Assembly: GCF_963675165.1 (NCBI RefSeq)
Contig: NC_087379.1
Location: 1,678,201 to 1,742,200, forward strand
DNA length: 64,000 nucleotides
Source: Halichondria panicea
Taxonomy: Eukaryota; Porifera; Demospongiae; Suberitida; Halichondriidae
Reading direction: 5' to 3'
The notes under the pieces are model-generated. The model was not told the origin of the DNA and searched no databases. It saw only the letters and a program-made list of their open reading frames with translations. Each line of letters starts with the position of its first letter. The stretch's first letter is position 1. Positions 55,453 to 64,000 of the stretch are shown one piece after another. The translations under genes were made by a program, and so were the position numbers.

Positions 55453-56664
55453 AGTGAAATGGAAGGAAAGCCAAAAACTGTCACACGCTACCACTGTATG
55501 TCCCTGCATGGTTGCCCAGAACCCCCCCCCCAGGAGATTCCTGAGAAAAATTGTAATGCAGAGTTATTTATACTTACTAAAGTTACAGGTCATAATTATA
55601 TACAAAATCACTCCACACCTTCATTGTATATGAACCTAAACTTTGTATGTGTATGCCCATTTGTAATCTTGCCAAGTCAGTGTACTGACCAATCATGCTG
55701 AGATAGACTATAATAATTATGATATTGGTGATCAGTGCCACAAATGCATTCCCCTGGGTAACTCCCATCAAAACAAGAGCTACCTACGTAGTATATCAAT
55801 CAACAAAAACCAATGGAAATTCCCTTATAATATAGATAACTATAGTGCTCCCCACACAAAAAAAGAAAGCGGGCGTTCCCACTCAGCCTCTAAACATTAA
55901 TTTTGGCCCAAAAAACTGGCTAACTATACATCTGCGGTCAGCTTTCCGTGCACCTTTTTAGCTGATGATCATGTCCTACGTATTTAATTAAACAACCTAT
56001 ATGGGGCAGGGCCGGGCCAGATGTAAAAATTTCGTAGAGAATCAATTAAGACAGTGATTGATAATTGGACAACAAAATCACCACACAACACACACAATAA
56101 TTAGTAGACCCAGGACTCTCAGTTTGTTTGCATAGTTAAATAAAAGCCACCTATAGTATCCGTTAGATGTATCAATAAACGTTGCTATATCAACTGTAAC
56201 CACATGCAGACAGTAACAGTGTAGACAATAAATCAACAGTAAAACGTATAATGCAGTTCAATAGCTACTTTTTAAAAACAGTTTTGTACATTTAGATGTA
56301 AGTGCAACTATTATGAATGCATAACTATGGAGACCACTAACATGAAATGATAGTTTAATGCTAACTGCAGTTATGCTGACATCGAAATGGTGCAGCTGTC
56401 AAAGTACGTACATTATGTAACCATTTCCTTGCTCTATCAACAATAAGGTAGTGAAAGTTCATCTGCACAGTTCACAAATCTATATTAAGACACACCAAGT
56501 ATGGAAGTTGTGAATGATCCCTTCAAAATATTTGTCCTATAATGAATATTAATTGCATGGTATGAGAAGAATCACTCACCACAAAGGTCACTTCCTGGGA
56601 GACTCCCTGCAAGCATGCATTATAATAGATCAAGATTTATAGGACTACACACTATAATAAGAAA
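55453..56664. other. Spacer before LRAT gene 56665
   Basis: A run of C (55522-55531). From about 56060 it contains the conserved LRAT flank blocks ('attggacaacaaaatcacca', 'tcaatagctact', 'atgtaaccatttccttgctc', 'gcacagttcacaa'), so the promoter of the gene at 56665 probably lies in 56060-56660, though the TATAAAA of genes 1 and 2 is not obvious. No convincing gene at 55339-55701. Confidence 0.45.
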
Positions 56665-57378
56665 ATGGCAGCGGCTGTACAAGAAGGGGAGAATGTACAA
56701 GAGAGAGTTAAATTTACCAGCCATGCGGTCCAGCGTGAAGACTTGAAGCCAGGTGACCACATCTACGTCTATAGAAAGCTAGGGATGTACGCACATCACG
56801 GTATCTACGCTGGCAAGAACAAAACAGGAGAACAAATGGTGATTCATTTTGTTGACACGGGCACGTCAAAGCTAAAAGTTTCTGCATTTTCAAGACAGCA
56901 GCCAACAGACCCAACAGAAGTAGACTTCGCGGATGTAACAGAACCAACAAAAGTTGACTCTGCGGATGCAACAGAACAAGAATCGACAGACTCCACGCAA
57001 ACAACTATCACCAATCCATTGGCTATGAACAGTGCGGATTTGACAGAGGCTTTACCGGGTAAAATCGAAAAGAGAACATTAGATCGTTTTTTGAAAGGAG
57101 CAAAACCTCGATTAGTTGACTACAGTGTGGATGAGTTAGTCCTAAAGTTCAAGAGAGCAGGCACAGTTCAAAAATTGCCTTGTAGACCAGCGGATGACGT
57201 TGTGAGTACTGCAGAGTACTACCTAGAACACTCAGATGAGTGGGAGAAGCCCTATGATTTATTTACAAACAACTGTGAGAAGTTTTGCATATACTGTACG
57301 ACAGGAGTTGACGATATAAGTTTGTACAATGATCAGAACAAAGGTGCTATTGCGAAAATTATGAAAAAAATTCTATAG
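56665..57378 (+). CDS. LRAT-domain protein with acidic Thr/Asp-rich insert
   Basis: 237 aa. LRAT domain 27-215: DLKPGDHIYVYRKLG, AHHGIYAG (His45), MVIHFVDTG (His61), TNNCEKFCIYC (Cys204), so the catalytic set is complete. Between the second His and the Cys lies an insert of about 55 residues (78-132) made of imperfect repeats of D-P/A-T-E-x-V-D-x-A-D, rich in Thr, Asp and Glu; it replaces a shorter loop in the sister genes and is probably disordered. Ends KIMKKIL, a short basic/hydrophobic tail. Stop TAG at 57376-57378. Confidence 0.83.
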   Translation: MAAAVQEGENVQERVKFTSHAVQREDLKPGDHIYVYRKLGMYAHHGIYAGKNKTGEQMVIHFVDTGTSKLKVSAFSRQQPTDPTEVDFADVTEPTKVDSADATEQESTDSTQTTITNPLAMNSADLTEALPGKIEKRTLDRFLKGAKPRLVDYSVDELVLKFKRAGTVQKLPCRPADDVVSTAEYYLEHSDEWEKPYDLFTNNCEKFCIYCTTGVDDISLYNDQNKGAIAKIMKKIL

Positions 57379-57892
57379 TATATACAGTCCTTCAGCGGTC
57401 TTTTGGCAACATCAGTTGAAAGCCTTACAGAAAGAGACATCATTATTATATAAAGTGTGGACACTCAATTAATATATAGGAACTGTATTTCAAAGCAAGT
57501 ACATGCTGTTTTTACGTTTGGTTAAAGCTATGAATAAATGATGCACTTCCCAATGATTATTATGCACCCACCCACTCAATCGACCACTATAATTATACTA
57601 CAGAACTACTCTGAGTGTGTCTCTACACGCCAAGAAAAGTGGACGAGGTTTAAAAATGTTTATGTGTCCTATATTATACGTTGTTATAATTATGCATGTG
57701 CTAAAAACTATGTGAATGGTGAAACACAAGCAGCCTCAGGGTACCTACGTAATACATACAATGGAGTGCAGCATTACCACATCCCATTGAGCCAGAATTA
57801 CGCACGTACAGTACACGTGTATGGTTACGCACAATGCTATATGTATAATTATAGCTAGAGCACTAAAGTGCAAACCCTCGGCTCACACACAC
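57379..57892. other. 3' flank of LRAT gene 56665
   Basis: The part 57440-57535 ('ggaactgtatttcaaa', 'acgtttggtt') recurs at 60990-61105 without its gene. The reading frame at 57538-57858 shows no family signature. No gene is assigned. Confidence 0.45.
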
Positions 57893-57899
57893 TCACACA

Positions 57900-57994
<95 letters not shown>
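57893..57994. repeat. (AC)n microsatellite
   Basis: About 100 bp of nearly pure AC with one G interruption. Frames through it are low-complexity and not genes. Confidence 0.95.
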
Positions 57995-57996
<2 letters not shown>

Positions 57997-58659
57997 AGAG
58001 GCAGTGCTGGAACAAAACTGGCCGGAAATATAACTCTTACACGTAGGTGACATGAAACCAGAAGAGAGATATACAATTATAAATGCAGTGCATGCATGTA
58101 GTGTGTATGACTGAGTTGCATGTCTAGCTCAGTAACTCGGGGCAAATAACAGACTGGAGGCATGCTGAAACATTATTTTGAGAACAGAGTTTCAGTGGTA
58201 CATGAGACATTGCACTGTGGACTAGGATCACAGCAAAGAAGCCTTCCAAGACAACTAACCATAATAATTACTCAATTCTAGCTTTCTATTTTAGTGACCC
58301 TTTACCATTATTCCTGGTACGGGATCACTTCAGCTGCAAATGAATAAAGACCGCGTGCATGTAGCTAGCTCAATGAGCTTCTTAGCCCTTTTATTAGACA
58401 ACAAAATTTAAAATCAAAAAATCTGCCACTGTCAATACTAAGGTACTGTAAACGCGGCGCTAAGGCATCTATAGGTGAGTTTGCACACACACAACAAACC
58501 AACAGACTATTATACGCTGGCCTCGGGTTAATAAGGACCACTAAGTCACAAGATATCGCACCAGCAGAGGGGACTGTCCCTATGCGGATAAAGTGTGAAT
58601 GCTACAAAAACTGCATGTCCAATAAGTCACCTATAGCATTTCCGAGCCATCTATAATTA

Positions 58660-58990
58660 TATATAGCATTTCCGTAGACGTATCAACTGCATGTATAGAA
58701 ACAAAGTAATCAACAGTAAAACATTTATTCTGACGCTGTCAATCAACTGTACTAGCTACTGTATCGAGAGCAGTTTTATAATTATAAGTTCAATCAAACA
58801 GACATACCATCAACATGAAAGACACTAAGAAATCGAATAGCCAACAACTACATCGATTATGGTGCAGCTGCCAATCAAGGTACGTACATTATACAACATC
58901 TCCTTGCTCTATCAACAATGAGGTAAGAAAAGTTAATCTGCACAGTTCACATTAATACTTAAGAAGCACCACATGTGAAATCACTCGATG
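58660..58990 (+). other. Orphan LRAT-type 5' flank
   Basis: Contains the blocks found upstream of the LRAT genes in the same order ('gacgtatcaa', 'acagtaaaac', 'gtgcagctgccaatcaa', 'tccttgctctatcaacaatg', 'tgcacagttcacat'), but no LRAT frame follows; transposons occupy 59060-60924. Together with the orphan 3' flank at 60985 it marks a lost copy. Confidence 0.65.
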
Positions 58991-59059
58991 TATAATTATA
59001 GTAATTATAAAAAACTCAAAATTATTGCTTATTAAATATCAGCCTAATCATTTTCTGTA

Positions 59060-59634
59060 ACTGCCCTTTGCAGCTCACTTGGAAGTTTGGGGCAAATACA
59101 ATACTATAGAGCAAGGGACAAAGTTTAAATTTTGGAACAGAAGATTCAGATCTTTATGTGGATATATAGATCTTGCTATACCTAGTCAGTATTCAGCATA
59201 AACTACTAGTTGGGTAACCATGTCCTTATCAGAGGAGTTAAGTGGCGTATTATATGTATGTGGCAGAGAATTTGAGGCATCAGGCTGTTTCACAGTCAAC
59301 AATTTATCTAAACCACCAGGCAGTGTATACCATTATCAAGCTACCCCTAGAGCCCATACTTTCCAAACATGACGAATATCTACTGGTCCATGCGATTATT
59401 TGCAGAAAATCCCTGTGTGAAATCAGAAAGAAGCTGAACAAGGTCATGCACTGGGGTTACAGAATCTACATTAAAGCTAGCTACACTCTAAGACAAAACT
59501 GAAGATCTGGTCTACAAATTTTCTGCAATTTTTGTCCCTTGGTCTAATACAACACTGTAGTATTGTGGTTTCCTGTTACACTTATCTTAAGTGGTTTTTT
59601 GCTATTTGCCCCAAACTGAGCTGCAAAGGGCAGT
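59060..59634. mobile_element. Inverted-repeat element (ACTGCCCTTTGCAGCTCA ends)
   Basis: The ends actgccctttgcagctca and its complement continue into 'gtttggggcaaat(a)' and 'tatttgccccaaac'. The inner 'caagggacaaa' / 'tttgtcccttg' also pair. The frame at 59242-59502 has no recognised domain. It directly abuts the next element. Confidence 0.75.
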
Positions 59635-59636
59635 AC

Positions 59637-60180
59637 TAGCCTCGTTCCCAGGCCGATCCGTCTCCAATTGAATGCTAGGTCGACTCCTAGGCCTGGTATT
59701 GATTGTATCTGGGCGTGGTTGGAATTTACTCAAACGAGCGAATTCCTAAGCGACCACATCAAGGTGTTTAGCTAGCTAGCTACCTGTGACTCGACTATGG
59801 AGACTTCAGTTCTGGATTTCGATGGACAAGGGGAGCGCTGGTCCTACCAAGCTTGTAGTCCATCAAAAATGGTAGCAGAGAGACTTGCCATACCCTGTTG
59901 GGAACCACACAAACACATCCCTTCCCTCAGGCAGGAGCTTGAGGGCCTGGGCCTGTTCCTTCAAGAGAGTATAAGGCCTTCTTGCTTCATGCAAGACAGG
60001 GCATAAGCTATTGCTCCATCGAAATCTAGGAATTCGCTCGTTTGAGCGAATTCCAACCACGCCCAGATACAATCAATACCAGGCCTAGGAGTCGACCTAG
60101 CGTTCAAGAGAGTAAGGCCTTCTTGCTTCGTGCAAGACAGGGCATAAGCTATTGACGGATCGGCCTGGGAACGAGGCTAG
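59637..60180. mobile_element. AGCCTCG fold-back element carrying a helicase gene fragment
   Basis: Ends ctagcctcgttcccaggccg and its complement. The second-level arms contain 'cctaggcctggtattgattg' and 'gggcgtggttggaattt' with complements at 60045-60095. The centre holds a RecQ-like coding fragment (next feature) and a direct duplicate of 'aggccttcttgcttc(a/g)tgcaa' (59981, 60118). No transposase. A captured host fragment inside long arms resembles a Pack-MULE. Confidence 0.75.
59863..59970 (-). pseudogene. RecQ-like helicase fragment (Walker A)
   Basis: The minus frame reads TLLKEQAQALKLLPEGRD then VFVWFPTGYGKSLCYH and a stop. The Q-motif-like EQAQAL, GRDVF and Walker A PTGYGKS are those of RecQ-family DNA helicases, where Lys binds ATP phosphate. 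Only about 35 residues remain. Confidence 0.75.
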
Positions 60181-60249
60181 TTTAGCTTGTAATCTTACTA
60201 CTTCCTACCACGGGTGCGCATGCAGGTATGCATCAGGAACGATCGAGGC

Positions 60250-60924
60250 TATAGACCCATTGCAGTGACGTAATTAATAATGATGTCATTGGAATGTCAG
60301 CCATTTTGAGGTACCAGCAGCAGACTTTTACATACAATGAACACGATTTGGCTAGTATTTAGCACCAAAAAGATACCCTTTGTAGAAGGTTATTTATCTT
60401 CAAAACAAGACCAAGGTGGCAAGAAGAAGTACCTGAACAAGCTAGATATCATTATTGTGCTAGATCCTTCAAAATGCGGCTGAAAACAAGGAGTGAAAAG
60501 ATGGCTCTGTACTAGTGGAAATGTGCACATTGCAATGACATAGAGTTATTTTCAAGTTTATGTGTGTTAGCTATTATTTAGCTATATGATTTGTGACATG
60601 TGTGTGCAAGTATGAACTGAATTGAACATTCTATGAAAAAGTTACAGGAACAGCAAAACTGCTGAAAATACACAAGCCATTCTCCATGTCTCAGGCTGCT
60701 CAGCTCTAATTGTTTGTCTCTTTGACTTGGGATGACACTTGGGAGTCAGTAGAAGTTCTTGTCTTTATCCCTACTACTAGGATTTCCACAATATAATAAA
60801 TACAAAAATCACTATTTTTACCTGTAAACTGCACAAATCTGTTTGATGTGGTACCCCAAATGGCGGCTATCATCGAAATATCAAAGCGTGACGTCATAAC
60901 CACACCCACTGCAATGGGTCTATA
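60250..60924. mobile_element. Inverted-repeat element (TATAGACCCATTGCAGTG ends)
   Basis: 18-bp perfect ends: tatagacccattgcagtg and its complement at 60907-60924; arms continue with 'gtgacgt' and 'ccattttgaggtacc' / 'ggtaccccaaatgg'. No transposase. TA at both tips could be the target duplication. Confidence 0.75.
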
Positions 60925-60984
60925 GGAATGCATGCATACAGATACCAGTTTTCCCTAAGAACAAAGGGGTTCTTTCAAAAGGTT

Positions 60985-61110
60985 TGAAATACCTAAAGAG
61001 AAAATAGACTGGATTCTAGAGACAGTAAAGTGTTGACACTCCATTGATAAGGAACTGTATTTCAAAATAGCTACAGCACACATCGATTAAATAATTACGT
61101 TTGGATATAC
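60985..61110 (+). other. Orphan LRAT-type 3' flank
   Basis: Matches 57440-57535 downstream of the gene at 56665 ('tgacactc', 'ggaactgtatttcaaa', 'attacgtttgg', 'ctatgaa'). No LRAT coding sequence precedes it. Confidence 0.6.
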
Positions 61111-61245
61111 TATGAAGTCATGTCTACCAGTGGGTCAATTAGGCTGCTATAGCCCATAGACCCATGACCACTAATTGCTACAATAGTCCTTTCCACACAA
61201 CGGTAGAAGGAATTTAATTAGAGTTAATTAGCTTTTCCAGCAGTA

Positions 61246-61797
61246 TGGGGGACGGAAGTGCTGCTGTCACGCCCACTTTTACTATCAACTGTGCATGAAA
61301 ATGATCATTTTAGTTGCAACTGCATTCTGTACTGCCATGTGCTTGATCTATTTATGCAAGACTGCATGCAAAATTGAAGTTTAGCTATTGAATAATCCAA
61401 GAGTGATTGTTAGCAAGCGCTCAGGAGAGGAGCTACAGCCCACAGAAAACAAGCAGATAAGACAGTAATCCAACCAGTAAGAGTGATTTTTCTGCAACAA
61501 ATCCTGCCTATACCTTAGCTTACTGCATACTGTAGCTATACAGACAGTATTACTGCAAGTTGCCACTCTTGTTTTGTTCACAGAAGGTTGGATTTACTGT
61601 CATAACTGCTTGTTTTCTGTGGGCTGTAGCTCCTTTCCTGAGCGCTTGCTAACAATCACTCGTGCAATAGCTAAAACTTCAATTTTGCATGCAGTCTTGC
61701 ATAAATAGATCAAGCACATGGCAGTACAGAATGCAGTTGCGTCATTTTCATGCATATTGATAGTAAAATGGGCGTGGCAACAGCACTTCCGTCCCCC
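61246..61797. mobile_element. Large fold-back, about 220-bp arms
   Basis: The left arm 61246-61475 and right arm 61586-61797 are reverse complements of high identity over their whole length (e.g. 'gacggaagtgctg', 'gtactgccatgtgcttgatc', 'agcgctcagga(g/a)aggagct'). The loop is about 110 bp. The tips gggggacgg / ccgtccccc. The RNA would form a very long hairpin. Confidence 0.85.
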
Positions 61798-61993
61798 AGT
61801 GAGTCATTGTGGAAACTAATCACAATGTCAGCACATTCCATTGAGTTAAGTAAAAAGGTCTATTGCCAATAATCTGACTTGTGGCAAGAATTCTGATTTT
61901 AGTGTGGACCAGATTCTCCTCTTAGCTAGACATCTATACAGCACAGCACTAAAGGTATCTATACAGTGCTCACAAGACATAGTACATACAAAA

Positions 61994-62905
61994 ATGGAGG
62001 GAGCAGGAGTGAGAGCTGGTAACCACATATACATCCATCATGAAGCTGGAGGCATCTTTAACAAACATGGAATTGTTTACAAGAACGATGAAGAAGGTGC
62101 AAGTGTGGCCTACTATGAGAAAAGTTTGGATTCAATTGTTGCGTGCTCACTGGAAAACTTTGCAAATGGAAATCCTATTTCGCTGTATCACTATGGGGTG
62201 TCATACCTTTGGAACTTGATGGCACAGAAAGGAAGTTGCTCAACAAGAAGATACGTACTATCACGTCAAGAGGTGGTGCAGAATGTATTCTACTACAATA
62301 AGCACCTGGATGAAGTTCAAATCACTCATCAAAACCGAAGCGAATGTTTTGCCACAGCATGCACTAGTCGTACACCACTAGTTGTTGAGAATCCAGTGTT
62401 TCCCGCGACAGATGATTCTATCTTCAGAGTGTATCATTTGAGTCACACAATTCACCCAAACCACTTGAAACCAGGAGACCATATCTATGCCTACAGAAAG
62501 TTGAGAGTATATTCCCATCACGGTATCTACATCGGCAGGAACAACTCAGGAGTACACATTGTAATCCATTTCACCGGAGCTCCGGGGACTTATAAATCAA
62601 AGTCCACGGCTAAAATAAGAAGAGCAAGTCTGGACGAATTCTTAGATGGGGCCGACCTGCAATTGGTATCCTACCACGAAAACGCAGTGGAACAACCTGG
62701 AATATCACACGCACGAAAGAGTCAGCCAGCTGCTGAAGTAATAAAAATGGCTGAGTACTATTCTATGAATCCTGATACATGGGGAGACTACCACCTTTTT
62801 AATAACAATTGCGAACATTTTTCCATCTTTTGCAAGACCGGAGAATTTGTTGGTATCAACAGTGACATTCAAGATCAAACTAAAAGCTCGTGTACCATTC
62901 AATGA
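61994..62905 (+). CDS. Double LRAT-domain protein 2 with CTIQ C-terminus
   Basis: 303 aa from ATG 61994, chosen because it aligns with the start of the 53575 paralogue; an upstream in-frame ATG at 61904 would add 30 residues. Domain 1 (about 7-130): RAGNHIYIHH, NKHGIVYK (His25), but VAYY (Tyr40) and NRSECF (Ser116) replace the second His and the Cys, as in the paralogue. Domain 2 (about 158-285): LKPGDHIYAYR, SHHGIYIG (His176), IVIHFTG (His192), NNCEHFSIFC (Cys273), intact. The last four residues CTIQ have the form of a CaaX prenylation box; the paralogue lacks it. Confidence 0.85.
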   Translation: MEGAGVRAGNHIYIHHEAGGIFNKHGIVYKNDEEGASVAYYEKSLDSIVACSLENFANGNPISLYHYGVSYLWNLMAQKGSCSTRRYVLSRQEVVQNVFYYNKHLDEVQITHQNRSECFATACTSRTPLVVENPVFPATDDSIFRVYHLSHTIHPNHLKPGDHIYAYRKLRVYSHHGIYIGRNNSGVHIVIHFTGAPGTYKSKSTAKIRRASLDEFLDGADLQLVSYHENAVEQPGISHARKSQPAAEVIKMAEYYSMNPDTWGDYHLFNNNCEHFSIFCKTGEFVGINSDIQDQTKSSCTIQ

Positions 62906-62999
62906 ACAATGCTCTACGCTGCACACAAAAGTACTGTTAAACATTGTAGTGAATACGTGCATGCACATGTGTGTTAAAATTAAGCAATGAAAACACTGC

Positions 63000-63110
63000 A
63001 GGTGCTTATGCCTCGGTGGAGATGCCAAAGCTACATAACATAAAGCTACTAATAGCTTTTATTGCATGCAAACTCAAATAGTGGGTAATGATCGACCATG
63101 ATTATTATAT
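63000..63110. repeat. Repeat shared with 41840-42000 in inverse orientation
   Basis: 'gcctcggtggagatgccaaa', 'agtgggtaatgatcgaccat' recur as reverse complement at 41838-41980. Probably a dispersed element; its ends are not defined. Confidence 0.55.
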
Positions 63111-63164
63111 CAAGTTGAAGCAAATTAATTAGTATACATGTTTGAACCTTTGAAGGTCAATTTC

Positions 63165-63480
63165 AGATGAGGAATTAAGGAGATTGAGAATTCTAAAGCT
63201 ATACAGAGACACGATCCAACATCCTACGTACGTATTATACAGCATCACATGACTTGTATCATCAACCCACGTATAATCAATCTACTCAATATCATCATAA
63301 TTTAACGAAGGGAACATTATTTTGTACAGTAACTTGCTCAAGTAACTTTCTCAAGATGGCCAACATTAGCTTGCATGCATGGTAATGGTAATGATCTCCC
63401 ATCAACTATAATGTATACAGTATACAATGTAGAATATAAAGTATAGACAATTGGACAACAAAACCACCACACTAGCTATA
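63165..63480 (+). pseudogene. Relic: 3' end and downstream flank of an LRAT gene
   Basis: 'aaggagattgagaattcta(a)agct' matches the stop-codon region of LRAT gene 1 (49450-49475: GAAGGAGATTGA then gaattctat). The following 'cagcatcacatgacttgtat' and 'acaattggacaacaaaacca' also match 49515-49720. No coding part precedes it. Confidence 0.65.
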
Positions 63481-64000
63481 ATAGTACTTTACCAGGGATG
63501 CTCCCACACTGGTCGGTGGTGGTTGATACTAACCACCACTAGACAAAAAAGAACTACCACTTAGGCCCTATACAGGTACATGTACATAAACGAGCGTGTG
63601 AGTCTGAGGTTTAAAAATAGCCACTATTCCAAAAATGTTGGGCACATCACTGACTTATACTTATAGAGGGGTACTTTAGACTAAAATTTGTTGGATTACT
63701 TCATGGCCATAAAACACATCAGTATAAGGCTCTTGTGTATCCCATTGATAATAGCCATAAACACATACATAAGAGTATGCTACATAAATAAGGATCACAA
63801 TGATCACAACAATTATGTCTCCATTAGAGGGGACTGTCCATGCATGGGGGGGGGGGGGGGGGAGTACCTATTATAGCTATTAATCAGTCAGTATAATTAT
63901 GTATACATACATGTAATAGTTAGACACTGTTTTGGAGGTGTCTATGGGATTTAGAAGCCCAAAGGCACTGATCCCGGGTGTAGCGAAGGTACTACAAGTG
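63481..64000. other. End of window, no gene recognised
   Basis: Contains a G-run of about 17 (63846-63862) and short repeats ('ggggactgtcc', also at 53430 and 58565). The frame at 63688-63876 shows no signature. Confidence 0.4.

Noticed and set aside
55339-55701. 120-residue frame as a gene
   Set aside because: Partly inside a fold-back MITE, low similarity to any family, no splice or codon support.
57868-57994. CRISPR-like or tandem array
   Set aside because: Simple dinucleotide repeat without spacers; the genome is eukaryotic.
59242-59502. 86-residue frame inside the inverted-repeat element as a transposase
   Set aside because: No DDE/D or zinc-finger signature; too short; no second member to compare.

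Overview
The window looks like eukaryotic, metazoan nuclear DNA. Its genes are split by short GT-AG introns, it is AT-rich and full of small inverted-repeat transposons, and it carries metazoan housekeeping genes (CWF19L1, BBS2, DNAJC25 homologues). The mix of TKL-like kinase/kelch fusions and LRAT-domain duplicates suggests a demosponge such as Amphimedon queenslandica. That assignment is recognition, not proof.

Left half (about 1-43.7 kb): four tandem plus-strand copies (KK1-KK4) of one unusual gene. Each has a short untranslated leader exon, one large exon coding for a TKL-like protein kinase plus coiled coil, and a last exon coding for a six-bladed kelch propeller. The exons join in phase 0: KK1 3683-5008 + 5901-6815; KK2 13972-15582 + 16331-17251; KK3 22051-23555 (2-bp frameshift) + 25015-26004; KK4 32570-34135 + 38576-39487. 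Predicted proteins are 746-843 aa. In every copy, reading through the splice donor gives the same eight-residue tail and a stop, so intron retention would yield a kinase without kelch. Two degenerate minus-strand CWF19L1 genes (7417-11199, 17623-21687) sit head-to-head with the leaders of KK2 and KK3. A third 3' fragment, partly inverted, follows KK4 (42868-44010). A broken DNAJC25 copy follows KK3.

Middle (44.5-47.7 kb): the 3' half of a BBS2 gene on the minus strand, with eight exons all open, and a frameshifted RING-type fragment.

Right part (48-63.5 kb): a plus-strand array of five intronless genes with LRAT (NlpC/P60-type) acyltransferase domains. Two have one domain plus a basic N-terminus, one has one domain with an acidic insert, and two have a double domain whose first copy has lost its catalytic Cys and second His. 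At least four relics of further copies lie between and after them, including flanks whose coding part has gone.

Transposons fill most of the remainder. Target-site duplications and filled/empty site pairs separate them into groups: TA-flanked elements, 8-bp hAT-like elements, 9-10-bp Mutator-like fold-backs, and a CATAG...CTATG family with 7-bp duplications. One fold-back carries a RecQ-like helicase fragment. No rRNA, tRNA or CRISPR array was recognised. All exon boundaries were derived by eye from splice signals, reading frame and comparison between copies.
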